Assembly: GCA_023897205.1 (NCBI GenBank) | Contig: JAHWDD010000002.1 | Location: 930,001-994,000 of the forward strand | Origin: Exophiala sp. HKRS030 | Taxonomy: Eukaryota > Ascomycota > Eurotiomycetes > Chaetothyriales > Herpotrichiellaceae | Length of the DNA stretch: 64,000 nucleotides | Reading direction: 5' to 3' | Shown: positions 10,712 to 23,600 of the stretch, piece by piece | Layout of the letters: every line of letters starts with the position of its first letter | Position numbering within the stretch: the stretch's first letter is position 1 | Notes under the pieces: model-generated | The model's database searches: none | The model's input: only the letters and a program-made list of their open reading frames with translations | What the model was told of the DNA's origin: nothing | Program-made: the position numbers and the translations under genes

Positions 10712-11411
10712 CTTGGGCCCGGTTTTTGGTGCGAGATCGTCGTCCTGAGCGACATTTTCAATACCACTCACCATGCCGTTCTACTGTCCCCCCGGAAAAC
10801 AAATCACAATCGGCAAGAGGACCACACCTGGCCAGAGAACAAACCCTGCCACCCCTATGTCGATCGACCCTTTGCAGTATCTGTGGGCGAACTTGGCTAT
10901 AGGAGGGCGTTCATGCGCATAACACCCCGAGACGTCGACTTGCATGGACCTAAACTTGACAGTTTCTTCCATCACGGATCGGCACTTGATTTCGGACCCC
11001 TTAGCGTCTTTCCTCCTCTCGCCACATGGCATTGACAGAAGGGTTGCATCCAAAAGTCGGCTGATGGTGTAAGACACTCCCATCTTCTGAAGGGGCGACA
11101 AATACGGTTATCTCGGCTCATTGCCGAAGAGGCACTATACTCGTGTTCGTGTGCATGCCTGGAACATCCCCAGGATCTGGATTGCAGGAAACTGTGTTGA
11201 ACGTTCTTTTTCTTAGCGTTGGCGTTGGTGGAAGACAAAAGCGAAAGATCTTCCATGGATGAATTGTGACCTGGTTTTCTCGCTCTTATGGGACTGGCGC
11301 AGAACAAAATGCCACCAATATCATGTCATCGTCATTGTCACCTATATAGACAGAACCAAACATATATGTACGGGTCTAGCAGTTATGCTTATCGCACCCA
11401 AAGCTATAGTG
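10712..11411. other. Intergenic stretch downstream of the dioxygenase gene
   Basis: These 700 bases contain only short frames on both strands with no recognisable protein. They include the 3' flank of the dioxygenase gene. Confidence 0.4.
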
Positions 11412-12774
11412 CTATGCCGCCACCTCTTTCACAACCATATTCTGCTGGGTGCTTTCCACCTTGGCCTGTCCATTTTCCTGCTTCTTCCCATGCACCCCGG
11501 CGATCCGGGCGTGGATGTGCGCTTCCGCCGTGCGTCCTATGCCGGCATACCGCGGGATCCACCCGTCTCTCTTCATGGCCTCGATCGGCACCAACACGGC
11601 GTCCTTGTTCGGGTGCAAAAAGTACGCAAACGTGTACCTGTCCACTCCGCCGTGGGCTGCCGTTGGCACGACCCGATGCCACGTCGACTTCAACGCTCCC
11701 GCCGTCCAGAATTCGAGCATGTCCCCGATGTTGATGAGGACCATGTCGTTGAACACGGGCGCGGGCGTCCAGGTCTCGTTGTTCAAATCCAGCTCGGGCG
11801 CCGTGTAGTGCGGTGGCCTCACCTGTAGGCCGCCTATGGATTGCTGGAAGAGTAGGGTCAGTGTTCCCCAGTCTGTGTGCGGGGAGATGCGAAACTTGGC
11901 GACATTTTGTCCTGCTGCTGCTGCCGCAGTCGTCGTCGACAACTGTGCGACCGGTGGGTAGTGCATGAGTTCAAAGTTGTCAAAATTGATGGCGTCGGGA
12001 TCGTGTTGGGCCGTGAACTGGTCGCGTGGGAGGTCAAGTGCCTGTGCAATCAGTTCGAGCAGGCGTCTCGTAAACGACTGGACTTGTTTCTGGAAGGATT
12101 GGATCTGGTCACGAGCTTCGTTCAGGATCGGTGAGAGCGGTGCTCCTGATGCGTCTGTTGCTGTCGGCCATTTGTTGATGCTGAATGCCTCCCGGGGGTC
12201 TTTGAAGGTGCCGTAGGCGCTATGTTCGGTCGTCTGTCAGTGGGTGACAATTCGCGAAGACGGATAGATGAGGTACTACTCACCCATTGGAGCTGGCAGG
12301 TTTGAACCCGGCGTTTTTGGCTGGTATGTATGGTGCTTGGAGTTTGGTTTCGAGGGGTTGTGCGAAAAATCTCTTCTCCTGAGGTTGAGGTGGAATTAGT
12401 ATATCGTCAAGATAACTGCTCGCATGTCAACATCGACGAGGCTTTGAGGCACACAGATATATGATAGGATCAAGGTGAAGCCACTTCGGGTCATATCCTC
12501 GCCAGCTGCAGTGCCACCTGGCCAACTCAAGCAAAGGTCGGAATGGCTGACGAAGAACTCACAAGATCAAATATACCATCGACAGCGACTTGTGGTATAG
12601 GATGGTTCTTCACGTAGAAGAAGCCTAGTGTGGATCTGTTAGCACATGATGAGAACACATTTTGGAATGCATCGACAGACCCCAGTCGGCACATGCCTGA
12701 AGAAGCTCCTGCGCAACGGTCTCTGGCGACGTCGATACCTGCTGGTAATCTATAATTGGGATATCAGTGCTCAT
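11412..12774 (-). CDS. 2-oxoglutarate/Fe(II)-dependent dioxygenase, isopenicillin N synthase-like fold
   Basis: This is an oxidoreductase of the 2OG-Fe(II) superfamily; the substrate cannot be read from sequence. Four exons are inferred: 12774-12681, 12624-12563, 12378-12284 and 12219-11412, giving about 352 residues, the usual family length. The N-terminal DIOX_N region is MSTDIPIIDYQQ...CADWGFFYVKNHPIP. The iron ligands are HTD (near residue 198) and the His of TWHRV (near 262); the 2OG-binding Arg is in RYTFAYFLHP, with Thr in the usual Ser position. The joins restore ADWGFFYV, FDLEKRFFAQPL and SSNGAYGTFKDP. The third intron needs the acceptor CATAG rather than an earlier CAG. It neighbours a nucleobase permease across 1.1 kb, which makes a nucleobase or other nitrogen-compound substrate possible. 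The C-terminus is Lys/Gln-rich and variable. Confidence 0.85.
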
Positions 12775-13851
12775 GGTGTAGATCTGAGTGTTCCGCGAGC
12801 CGAACAGTCAAAACGCTGGGGGTATTCAGGCGCTCAAAAGCATCACCAGCAGATCAAGTCAGAGGGCGAAACCTCCATCCTAGAACGGAAATGGGCGTCA
12901 ATCCAAGTATCAACGGCCGATAAGCAGCGTGAAAGATGCCCATGGGCAGGAGAGATAAGGGTAACGAGCCTAATCTATCAATGTCAAATACCAGGCCTGT
13001 GCCCCGGAAAGAGGCAGGGTACTCAGATTAGGTGCTCGCCGAGGTCTGCATTACTGGCTGTCAGCACGGAGTGACCGGCCTCATTATGCTATGCAAGATC
13101 GTAATAGATGGGATTGTTTAATTACGAACCGGTCTGTCTATCTTCAAGCAATTGCCTAGACTGCTTGGACGATGCTTAATTAGCCGTGCCAAGACTTGTG
13201 GCTCAAGCTCGCGCCTCTCTCTCTCCCGTGAAGTCCCCTTTACACGTACAGTATGCATCGTGTAACCACAATCCTCCACACCAAAAGGACACCTGCAACG
13301 TCTCAACGATTGAAATTCTCGCAAACTGAAATTGTCATCGACCTATCACATCCTCTCTCTACCATATCTCTTCTCATCCCGTCCATCGGCGATGTTCCGA
13401 AAAGAGCTGGACAGCCGTGCAAGGAGAGGACTGGACGAGGTGGCGGGTTGTCGATTAACACCACGAATCTCATTGGTCGGTCCTTATCAAGCCTCGCTCT
13501 GGAGTCCTACGCTGACCGTCTAGAAGCGATTGTCATCGGCTGCCTCCGCGTTCTTGACTCGCTACCATGCTTCAGATCACCCATGTGGGCTTGAATAGGG
13601 TCGCATCAACATGGGGTCCCTCTCGTTTGGCGTATCTTGCTCGAGACCCAGGGCGATCGAGGCTCGTTAGCTAACTTCTCCGACCGTCCTGGTCCAAATC
13701 TTCAAATATATATCAACGATACTGGGCTCGGGGGATCAGCCTCATAGTTCGTCTCCCTCCCTCGACTTCCTGTACAGCTCGTCTTTCCTTTGACACTCTG
13801 ACAGCTTGCAATCCTGCTGTCCCATATCAGGATTCGCCAACCTTTTAAACC
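12775..13851. promoter_or_regulatory. Divergent intergenic region dioxygenase / NCS1 permease
   Basis: About 1.1 kb separates two divergent starts. It contains three GATAAG/CTTATC hexamers and no credible coding frame. Confidence 0.45.
12919..12959 (+). promoter_or_regulatory. Paired GATAAG sites, possible AreA/NIT2 binding sites
   Basis: GATAAG occurs at 12919-12924 and 12954-12959, and CTTATC at 13483-13488, between the dioxygenase and the NCS1 permease. Paired HGATAR sites are the known binding pattern of fungal nitrogen regulators of the AreA type. Such hexamers also occur by chance, so only the pairing and the gene context support the call. Confidence 0.35.
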
Positions 13852-15512
13852 ATGGCCTCGGTCGAGTCTTCTTCGTCGCCTACGATCGGCGAGTCTAAAG
13901 ATGTCGTCGACATTGAAAAGCAGGCGAATATCACTTCTTCGGACGACAGCGAGGTTCGCCACGGAAGCGTGACTCCAGCCTACGAAATTGCTCGGGCCCG
14001 AGAGATCCAGAATTCCATCACGCCTCTTCGCTGGCTAAGCAAAGGAGAGTTATGGCTGGATGAAAAGATGGGCGTCGAGACGCAAGGTATCGACCGCATC
14101 CCCGAGGATCAGAAAAAGCCGCCTTCTATTCTCAATGCCTTTTTCATGTGGTGGTCTATGACCTGTCATGTCGGGACCATCCCCATCGGTGTCCTGGGTC
14201 CTGAAATGGGTCTGACTCTCGGTCAATCCGTCGCCGCCATCGTCGTCGGAACCTTCTTGGGCGCACTTTGCCCGTCCTATACTGGTACACTCGGGCCCAA
14301 GACGGGTCTTCGACAGATTGCCACCTCTCGATACTCGTTCGGCTTCTGGGGCGCCAAGCTCTGCAGTGTCCTCAACGTCATTGTTGGTGCCGGATTTGCT
14401 GTGGTCAATGTGGTCATCACGGGACAAATGCTGTCTGCGGTGAGCGACTACAGCATGACCGTGGCGGTTGGTTGCGTTATCGTGGCCGTCATCTCATACG
14501 TCGTCTCGGTGTTTGGATTCTCAATCATTCATACTTTTGAAAAGTACAGCTGGATCGTATGTTTCATCCTAGTCTGTGTGCTGTACGGGCAAGCCGCACC
14601 ACACGTTGTGCCTTCGGCACCGGGTTTCGGAACGAACCTTGAGGTGGCAGGCTCCTGGCTGAGCTTCATGGCCATCTGTTTCTCGAGTGCATCTGGTTGG
14701 TGTTCGATTGCTGCCGACTATTACTGCAACTATCCGGCCAAGACGAAGAGCTGGAAGATCTTTGGCCTTACCCTAGCGGGTCTGACCATACCTACCACCT
14801 TTATCACCGTCGCCGGTGCCTGTATCGGCAATGCTGCCTTGTTGGCCGCTTACCCTCCATACGCAGACGCATATGAGAATCACAGCCTTGGTGGTCTTCT
14901 TCGCGAAGTCTACCATCCTCTGGGATGGAGCAAATTCTGTCTGGTGCTCCTGACATTCAGTGTGCTCGGCAACAACATCGCGATCAATTACTCCTCGGGT
15001 CTATCCATGCAGCTTCTCGGCCACTACTTCCATGCCATTCCCAGATTCATCTGGTCGTTCTTGGTTGCCTTGGTCGTTGCCATCCTCGCTATTGCTGGTA
15101 AAGACCATCTCTCGACCATTGTCTCCGACTTTGTATCCTTGCTGGGATATTGGACCATCTCTTTTACGCTCATCCTTCTGCTCGAAGATCAATTGTTCCG
15201 CAAGCGATCGGGTGAAGGTTACAACTTGGAGGTGTGGGACCAGCCATCAAAACTGCCCCTGGGTATCTCTGCGACCCTGGCATTGCTGTCTGGCTATCTA
15301 GCAGGTGGTGTCACTGGTATGGCTCAAGTTTGGGTAAGTCGTCTACGTCTGATTGTCATCAAGATACTAACGATTTGCTCTAGTATGTCGGTCCTATTGC
15401 TCGTTATTTCGGCACGTATGGTGGCGACGTCGGTATTTATTTGTCCGGTGCCATTACGCTCGTCGTGTATACCCCATGTAGATGGTATGAGAGAAAGAAG
15501 ACTGGCCGGTAG
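13852..15512 (+). CDS. NCS1-family purine/cytosine permease (Fcy2/FcyB-like)
   Basis: This is a plasma-membrane proton symporter of the nucleobase-cation-symporter-1 family, most like the fungal cytosine/purine (FCY) branch. Exon 1 is 13852-15333 and exon 2 is 15384-15512, with a 50-base intron (GTAAGT...CTCTAG), giving about 536 residues. The cytosolic N-terminus is followed by RIPEDQKKPPSILNAFFMWW and the glycine-rich segment TIPIGVLGPEMGLTLGQS. The family motif GPKTGLRQIATSRYSFGFWG follows, and then roughly ten more hydrophobic segments. After the intron the protein ends IARYFGTYGGDVGIYLSGA and WYERKKTGR. The ATG context ACCATGG is good. Without splicing the frame would add an unrelated tail, so the intron is needed. 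GATAAG sites upstream suggest nitrogen regulation. Confidence 0.92.
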
Positions 15513-17243
15513 TCTCGGGACACAGAAAATATCTTACATGGGTGTTTTGCTATTTTCGACCACTTGAACATCAAGATACATGTCTAATTTCAAACGTTTT
15601 GTTTCCGTGTGCAGCTCATGGTAGTTTAGAGGACTCTGTGAAAATGGAACAAAAGTTTTAGCATGTCTGATACACGTATTCCTTTTGCACCCACTGCTGA
15701 AATTGACTTTCATCCATCCAGCCCCGGGGATCTTTGATCCTTGATCAGAACTGATCGATCGAACATGCAGCATACATCATTTCCCACGTGGCGATCTGTA
15801 ACCAAATCTCGGGGAATTTTGTGTTGTGTACTCGGTAATGGAAGTCCCAGGTCGCGCGCTCCTACGCGAGGACACTGCATGACTAGTACCTTGCTTGAGT
15901 TACTATAGAGCCACCGACACGAGAAGTGACTGACGGATGTGCGCAATGTGTGTAGCCGAGGAATACCGACTACGGAATACGACGAGATGGTTACGAAAGC
16001 ATTTGGGCATGCAATCCTTTCTTGGGCTCCCTATCAAAGTGATTGTTGTTGCCATGATCCTCGGCACGTACTCTTGACATACTCCGTACAAGCGCGCGAC
16101 TTCATCAACAGTGTAAACCTTTTCTTTTCCATGGACCTGGTCTCGACCACCCTCGACTTGTAAGCCACAGGAGAAAAGTCAAGTCAAGTTGCCCTCCCCG
16201 AGATTACGAATAAGAGGACGAGCAATGGCCTGGTAGGAATTGCTTGATCGAGCTTAGCTATAAGGACCGGAGTATGTTGGGCTATCTATTGTACTTAGGT
16301 CCTTGGTCCTTGCGGGGGTTGGGCTTATTCTCCTTGATGATCAAGCACTGGCCGCTCGCGAGTAAAGTGTGCAGGGTCCTGTCCTGATAAGAACATTCGA
16401 TCGCCTGGTCCATCTCCATCATCAAACCAGTCCGCCCTTTCCTCCTCTTTCCTCTCTTCCTTCTAGCTGAGAATAAGTTTCGGTACAGTGCCTCTTACAG
16501 TATACAGTATTGTGTCGTGACGCCTCTCAGCGACACGAGGACTACGTCGTCCGTGATTGAGAGAAGCAAGTCACCTGGCACGCTCCGAGATAGGTTTATC
16601 GCTGTAGCTCGGTACTCCGCATTCTCGCACCTCAATAGGTTAGGTACTCGTAGGTAAGCTTTGGCCCCACGAGGGTGTTTCCAACCTAAACGCAAGTCAG
16701 TCCAAGATAACGGGCCAGTGCCACTAACTACCGCCCTTTCCCCCAATCAACCAACCGAATCACTGTCAAAAGCCTATCGCGCTACCTATTGTAGTAGAGT
16801 TGTGATACGCAAGTCCCATGCCTTTGCCCCCGCGAAGGAATCCGTGGCGTAAGTCGTTAGGAGTAATCTCTACTCCGTAAAGATGGTGCTGAAGTCCGAG
16901 GCTCGTTGATTTCGATGGATTTGGGAGAGGGGCGGGCTGGCTGGCCAAGTCTGGCCGGAGTAATAAGAACTCGTCTATATCCAGACATATACATAACCCA
17001 GGGTAGCCAGCCAGCAAGCCGAGACCAGCCCAGCCCGGCCCAACCTGGGTTTGATCTTCTATCTCTCTCTACCTTGTTACTCTTGTACGGATTCTTATCC
17101 AGGGTTGGTAGACGAGTTTCGAGTCCTGAGGCACCTTTATTACCTGCTCAACACTCTTCACATCGCCGACTTTTGATAGCTTACCAACCCCCCAGAGGAC
17201 GTCTTTGTCCGTTACCTACCTACCTCCAAGCAATTCTTCAGGT
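15513..17243. other. Intergenic stretch between the NCS1 and APC permeases
   Basis: This 1.7 kb stretch holds the 3' end of the NCS1 gene and the long 5' region of the APC permease. It has TACTCCGTA copies at 16080-16088 and 16871-16879, GATAAG at 16386-16391 and CTTATC at 17094-17099. No protein family is recognisable in its short frames. Confidence 0.5.
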
Positions 17244-19323
17244 ATGGCTTCACATATCGGAGACGCATCACCACCAGAAGCAGCGCCTGCTCGGCTGGAC
17301 GAAAAGAAGACGGTGGCATCAGCTTCCCCGGACGACGATTCCATCTCCTTCCAAGATGGTACGGCAACAGAGCCAGGAATGATACTCAGCCATGACGAGT
17401 ATCATCTGGCTACCTTGGGGTATAAGCAGGAGTTTATACGATGTTTGGGATTCTTCGAATCATGGGCCGCTACGTGTACGTTTCTGTTCCTCTTCTTTTC
17501 AGCACCGCAAGCCGGACATGCATCCGAAATGAAAAGGGGAATAGGCTAACAAGAGCATCTTTACTATACCAGTCACCTCGATGAACTTTGTGAGTGGTAT
17601 TCCCGTCCTTTTCGGATGGGTCATGTATACCGGAGGACCGAAAGCTGCTTTCGCAAACTGGACCATGGTCGGCGGATTCTCTTGTATCGTTTCCCTCGTG
17701 ATGGCGGAACTGGGAGCTGCGTTGCCAACCACCGGTGGGATTTACTTCTGGAGCTATCGTCTTGGTGGAGAGAAATACGGTCCGTTCCTGAGTTGGATGA
17801 CGGCTTGGTGGAATGTATGTGAACGCACCCTGTACCCAAACACCCTCCCCGCCTATCATCCCTCCAGCCTTTTCTATCTTTCAAGGCAAGACCATACTGA
17901 CTCCAACACAGTGGGCAGGCTGGGTCACCGTTGTCCCTGGTGTTCAGCAGGGATCGACAAACTTTCTGGTTAGCGCTTTGATGATCAAGTATCCTGATGC
18001 CGAAGTACTGCACAAGGGCTGGTTAGTGTTCTCCCCGTCATCAACCTCAACCCTAGATTGGAAACATGGAACTCACCGTCGTTGACACTAACATCAACTC
18101 GGCAGGTTTCTGTGGCTGCTCACGAGCATAGGCATGATTTTTGCCATGATACCCAACATCTACAGTCCGAGACTGCTTCAATGGTACTTCCGGTTCGCAG
18201 TCTTCATCTTCTTCTCGCTCTTTTTCATGTACTGGGTCTGGTTCCCCGTCGAAGCCTCCAAGAAGCATTTCAATAGCAGCCACGGGGTCTTCGACCTCTT
18301 CTACAACGGCATCAACCTGGGCTCGGAGAAACAAGCGTCGGACGGATACTGCTGGGTCATTTCGGTCCTGTTTGGCGCCTGGGTTTTTTATGGATATGAT
18401 GCCAGCGCCCATCTCAGCGAGGAAACGAAGCAAGCATCCACCGTCGTCGCCAAGGGCATCTACCTCTCAACCTTCTCCGCGTGGCTTCTGTCAGTTCCAA
18501 CCCTGATATTGATTTTGTTTTGCATGCAAGACTTTGAAGGTATCATCTCTGCGACGTATGCAAACAACTGGGCCGAGTACCTGGTCCAGACCATTGGAGA
18601 AAACGGGGCCGTTGCGATTCTTTCCATGCTCTGGGTTGACTCGACATGCGCAACCGCATCGTGTTTCATGTCGGCGCAACGAGTCACGTACGCCATTTCT
18701 CGAGACCATGTTCTCCCTTTCAGCAGCTTCTTCAGGAAGTTGTCCAAGCGAAAGATGGCGGTCAATGCCGCTCTTTTGGTTTGTGCCATCTCGATTATCG
18801 TCACAACAGCTGTCATCGGGTAAGTTCTCGAATCCAAACGGTTATCAAGTACAGTTATTGACGCATCTGCAGATCAACTGTTGCCTTTTCCGCCATCACT
18901 GCCACCGCCACGATTTCTACAAACTTCTCTTACCTCTTCCCAATCGTCGCCAGACAAACAGTGGGTCGTAAGACTTTTGTGCCAGGCAAATGGAATCTGG
19001 GAAAGTTCTCTGCACCGTTGGCTTTAATCGCCACATTGTACATATCTTTTCTGTTTATCGTTCTGCTGCTGCCACAACTGTACCCGGTGGACGCAGAGAC
19101 ACTGAATTATGCACCCATTTGTATTGGAATCATCTCTATCATCAGCTTGGGAGGATGGTTCCTTCCCAAGTGGGGCGCGAGACATTGGTTCGAAGGTCCT
19201 ATCAAGACATTCTCCGAAGCCGAGTTAAGAAACGCGAGAGTTCAGGGTGGAGAGGCAACAGTCGAGGAAGGGGCCGCGATGAAGAACGCAATGTTTGGAC
19301 ATCGCAAGAGCCTGTCAGAATGA
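17244..19323 (+). CDS. APC-superfamily amino acid/choline/GABA-type permease
   Basis: This is a plasma-membrane or vacuolar amine transporter of the fungal ACT family (GABA Uga4-like or choline Hnm1-like); the exact substrate is unknown. Five exons are inferred: 17244-17475, 17573-17814, 17912-18021, 18106-18819 and 18873-19323, giving about 582 residues with 12 expected membrane segments. Joined motifs are ESWAATFTSMNFVSGIPVLF, AELGAALPTTGGIYFW, AWWNWAGWVTVVPG and KGWFLWLLTS, followed by the family signature FYGYDASAHLSEETKQAS and SAQRVTYAISRDHVLPFS. All introns start with GT and end with AG, and each keeps phase. The start is the ATG that opens MASHIGDASPPEAAP, a hydrophilic N-terminus normal for the family. 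GATA-type hexamers upstream fit nitrogen control. Confidence 0.92.
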
Positions 19324-19452
19324 TCATGAAGCTGGTCTCCGTCTGCGGGTTGTCAGGAGAGGGTGAAAATATCGTCGTAAGGTCGAGCAGTTGACACCAT
19401 CACGTCGAAGTAGTGGGACATTAAACGGTTGAATCAATTCGCAATTGACTTC

Positions 19453-19999
19453 CTATAATCTTTGCCTTACAATATCTTTACCTGCTGCTCTGAGAGACTC
19501 CTCGCCGTCAACAAGGACACACCATCCCTCTCCGCCGGCGGTGCCAGACTCAAAGCCGCCGACAGCAGACTCAAAATTATCCAGGGCGTATTTCAAGTCT
19601 TGGTAGTCAAAACTTCCTGGCTGCAACCAAACCGCTCGAACTCCAGCGGATTTGGCTTCTTCCAACACCTTTCTCGTGACTGCTGGTGGAGTGAGAAAAG
19701 ACAGGGCTGTCGTGGCTGGGTTCGGAAGACTTGACACCGAGGGGACTGTGTCGTACGTCTTGGACGGCAGCGCTATTGACGGTCGACCAGGATTGATCGG
19801 TATGACGGGAAGTGAATGGACATGGTACCATGCTAGGACTGCACGTAACAAGTATGCCCGTCAAAATATTGTTGTCAAATGATCGAGTGGACAGGGATAC
19901 ATATTACTCACTCCGATAGCCGAACTTGCTCTTGTCTTGACTTGCGCCGACAACGGCAAAGTATGGGGACGAAAAGAAGCGCTTTGCAGCAGCTTCCAT
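19453..19999 (-). CDS. CoA-binding domain protein (YccU type)
   Basis: This small Rossmann-fold protein belongs to the CoA_binding_2 family, related to the N-terminal domain of succinyl-CoA ligase alpha subunits. Its cellular role is not established in fungi. Exon 1 is 19999-19912 and exon 2 is 19838-19453, with a 73-base intron (GTGAGT...GCAG), giving 157 residues. It starts MEAAAKRFFSSPYFAVVGAS, where AVVGAS is the nucleotide-binding turn. The join reads KFGYRILAWYHVHSLPVIPIN. Further family features are ALSFLTPPAVTRKVLEEAKS and VRAVWLQPGSFD. Length is typical. An optional upstream exon near 20280-20435, which has a hydrophobic helix, was considered but not included. Confidence 0.85.
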
Positions 20000-20696
20000 G
20001 TCGAGGCGGTGTCGAGTGAGTTGACAGGTAGTGAGTGATTAAGTGACTGAAGTCTTGGAGGGTATGTTCGTCTGTACTGAGCAACAGTCTCTGGAGGATT
20101 AGAACTGTACTAGAGGTAAATTACCTCATCGTCGATCCGGAGTCACGTCTTTTGTTTTCAGAGATTCTGCCTTGCCAGAGACACTAGACCGTACAATGCT
20201 AGTGCCGTGAGATCAAGTGTGGCAGAAGTGGATGTGACTGTTGAGGGGGCTGTGGCTGTGTGATCCGGACTTGACACTCACCGGCCAGGCGTACAAGAGA
20301 CCCCGGTAACACTCCTACCGAATAGTACCCAATAGCAGTGCCAGCGGCAGCAACAGCCACGGCTACGGGTAACTTGTAGGGGCCACTAAATAGGCAGATG
20401 GCATCTTCCACCCCCAGTCGCCTAATACCGTTCAATGTCTAGCGGCCGGGACGCATGTCGTACCCCCCGGCAAAGCTGCAGCTGCATTGAACAAGTGTGT
20501 GAGTTCTTACAAGCTGGGATCAAAAAGATGGCCACCTCCCTCTTCGACAGCAGCCTTTGCTGCCTTAGCCGTACTCGATTGTCTCCGTACGCACTTGCCT
20601 TTCGATCGCCATTGCCACCTCGAACCATTTGTCTCGCCACACCCTCGGTACGATTACGGACTGTGGAAACACGTCCACAGCAATTCCCAACGCACA
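20000..20696. promoter_or_regulatory. Divergent intergenic region CoA-binding gene / zinc-finger gene
   Basis: About 700 bases lie between two divergent starts. The plus-strand zinc-finger frame is open back to 20487 but lacks an ATG there. A minus-strand frame at 20280-20435 encodes a short hydrophobic helix that could be an upstream exon of the CoA-binding gene; support is weak. Confidence 0.4.
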
Positions 20697-23600
20697 ATGG
20701 CTGCGTCGACTCCCCGCACGCGCGACCAGCCCGACATAAGGGCGAGGATAAGCATCACCGACGAATCTACCCAAGATATCAGAGAACGACTTCAAGAGGC
20801 AGATCAGAGACAGAGGGCTCTACGTTCACAACAATCATGGCACTCTGCAGACGCGAACAGTGCTCTGCAGCGAGCGGTCTTGAGAAAGACACGGACCATC
20901 CCTTATCGCCAGTCTCGTCTGAGCGACGATCTGGTCTCCGATGCTCTGCCATACCCACTGAAGCGGTCCAACAGTTTCAACTCGCTGTCGACTCTACAAC
21001 GGGAAGCAGATGGCGCTGCATTGAGCATGTATAGAGGGTCCCCCATATCCGCCATCAGCCCACCTTGTGTTGGCCCAGCATATCGACACTACAGCATCGA
21101 CTCTGAAGATCAAGACCCATGCCCACCACGAGCACCGGCCAAAGTTGAAATACTCAATGCTCAACGCAGATACCTGACGAACTGGAAAAAGTCGATCAAG
21201 AAGAGAAAGACGCAGAAAGCGTCTGTCAAAAGTCAGAAAGACAACGAACACAGGCGAGCGGCTTTGGTGAATGCGGAGGTGAATTCGGTCCAGCACAGAC
21301 ATGAGTCTAGTACCGGACAAAGCTTGCCTGTGCGCACCAAGAGTTCCAAAAGCATCGCTTCACAGGTTGTGAAGACGCTTAGCCTAGGCAAATTTGGACG
21401 CCCTGGAAAATCGAACACCACCGATCCGCCAAGCTGGGCCGACTTTGACAGCAAAGATGAGCTTCGCAAATGGATGGAAAGATCACAATCTACGTTGGAA
21501 AATGCACAATGTGACCTCCCGGCTGAACTTCCTGCCGAGCTTCCTCAATACACTCCATTTCAAGATTCAACCCGGACCCAACACAATGAGCCCGCACTCC
21601 TACTGGAGGATACTCCGGCCCATAGAGAAAAGGACGACGTGCTGTTGTCGAAAGAGTCGGAGCTGGACCCAAAACCATCAAGGAGCAATTCGAAGTCGAT
21701 GAGGTGTGATCACTGCCAGAACCCGATTCGTCTCAACCAGCTCTATTACCATTGCTCTATCTGCGAAGATGGTGATCGTATACTCTGCTCCGCTTGCGAC
21801 CAAGTAGGGTGGAGTTGTCGCCATGATATTACAGAAAAGATTCGAAGTGTTTCTCGCGCGATACCGTCGCGCAAGGTCGAATTGGAACCAGCCATAAAAG
21901 GACGAGCCCGTGCCGAGTCACAACAATGTGCGGCAACATTGTGGGAATCAACCATCACGCCCAAATCCTGCCCTGAAAGCGATCGCCCAACAGAAAGTCA
22001 GTCTCATGGTAGGAAATCCCCGTCACCTCTGACTACGCCTAGTGGAGACCAGCCCAAAACTGCTTCGCAAAATGGGTTTCCTTGGAACTGGGGCGAAAAT
22101 AGAGATTCCGAGCTTCGTCGACGCGAATATGGTCTAGCTGTTCGCGAGAAGGAGGTTGCCTTTAGGGAGAAAGAAGCCAGCATACGAGAACAGCAAGCAA
22201 CCTTACGAGAACGAGAGGCCACGTTGGAAGTCAAAGAACAGCTATTCACCCTTCAGCTACAGGCCGCCATATCGAAGCAAAAGCATGAAGCATTTCTGGC
22301 AACGGGAGCCCAATTCGAGGTAAGTGCGAGAGTTCCCGCGTACTTCTTGGTCATTAATTAGAAACAGGACGGCCACGTCAGGACCCATGCCAACAAGCGG
22401 AAACAATCCGGCGGCGGACAGAGCGGGCTGTCACCGGCCAACTCAATTACATCCGGCCAAAGATCACCACTGAAACGGTCTTCCAGTGGTGGGCACGGTC
22501 AAGATCCTTACGATGATGATGAGGAAGAGAATGGTTCTGGAACGCCGAAGAAGTTGAAACACGAACCAGAGTCCATGCAATCCCCCGAGAAATTGTTTGC
22601 TTGTCCCTTCTGCAAGTACGACAAAGACAGATATTCGGAACGAAACGTACAAGAAAAACATTATCGCGGTTGCGCCAGTGGCTATTGGCCGGATATCTCC
22701 CGAGTGAAGCAACATCTGTACAGGGTCCACTGGCGGCGCATTCATTGTGTTCGCTGTTTTACTAAATTCGACAGGAAGGAGCTTCTAGATAAACATGTGA
22801 GAGAGTCTCAACCATGTGGTCTGGTAGAATGCCCTTGCCCGGAAAAGTTTGACGATGGCCAATACAACGACATTCGCCGCAAGAGGCCGGCGAGTACACC
22901 CGAGCAAGTATGGTACATCATTTACAGCATATTGTTCCCGGGACAGCCACAACCCAGCAGTCCATACGCAGACAACATGGGTTCGCAAGTGGAGCCGGAG
23001 AAAGCCCAACCCGTTCCAGAACAAGGAGCGATGAATGCCCTGGGCGAGCTTTTTGAATCTCGCCTGGATCAGTTTGCGGGTTCTTCCGAACAAGCTTGGC
23101 TCCAATCTCCTGCTGCACGAGACTTCATACGACAACAGTTAAGAGCCTCAATGTCTGACGTCCTCCAGCGGATGAAGCCCGTGGCCAGTCCGTCTATGGC
23201 TCTGGGTGGTCCTTCAGTCGAAGTATCTCCATATTCAGTACCTCCATATTCAGCGGTTCCGTCAGAAGCGGCGCGAAGAGGTTCGATTTCACTCACTCCA
23301 ACTACCTCGGTAGCGCATTCGCCGATTAATGGTGAGGGTTCTGTGAGCAGGTCGAGTTCCGACGCACAGTTCTTGCTCCCTAGCCATCGCAGAAGCTTCA
23401 GCAGGCCATTTCCTTCACGGAATGTAGAACGAGAGGGTTCTCTGCGGCTGCTGGATGAGACGGGCTATCAACCATTACATCAAATCAATAATCTTTCTGG
23501 TCCTGAGACTTTCCCGATAACTCCGAACCATGATCCAGAAAATGATCAATATGATGAAGAATGCCATAGTTGGACTCAGGGAGATGAGCGAGGACTTGCT

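Noticed and set aside
20199..20435. Minus-strand frame with a hydrophobic helix upstream of the CoA-binding gene
   Set aside because: Could be an upstream exon, but the CoA-binding protein already has a normal start and length without it.
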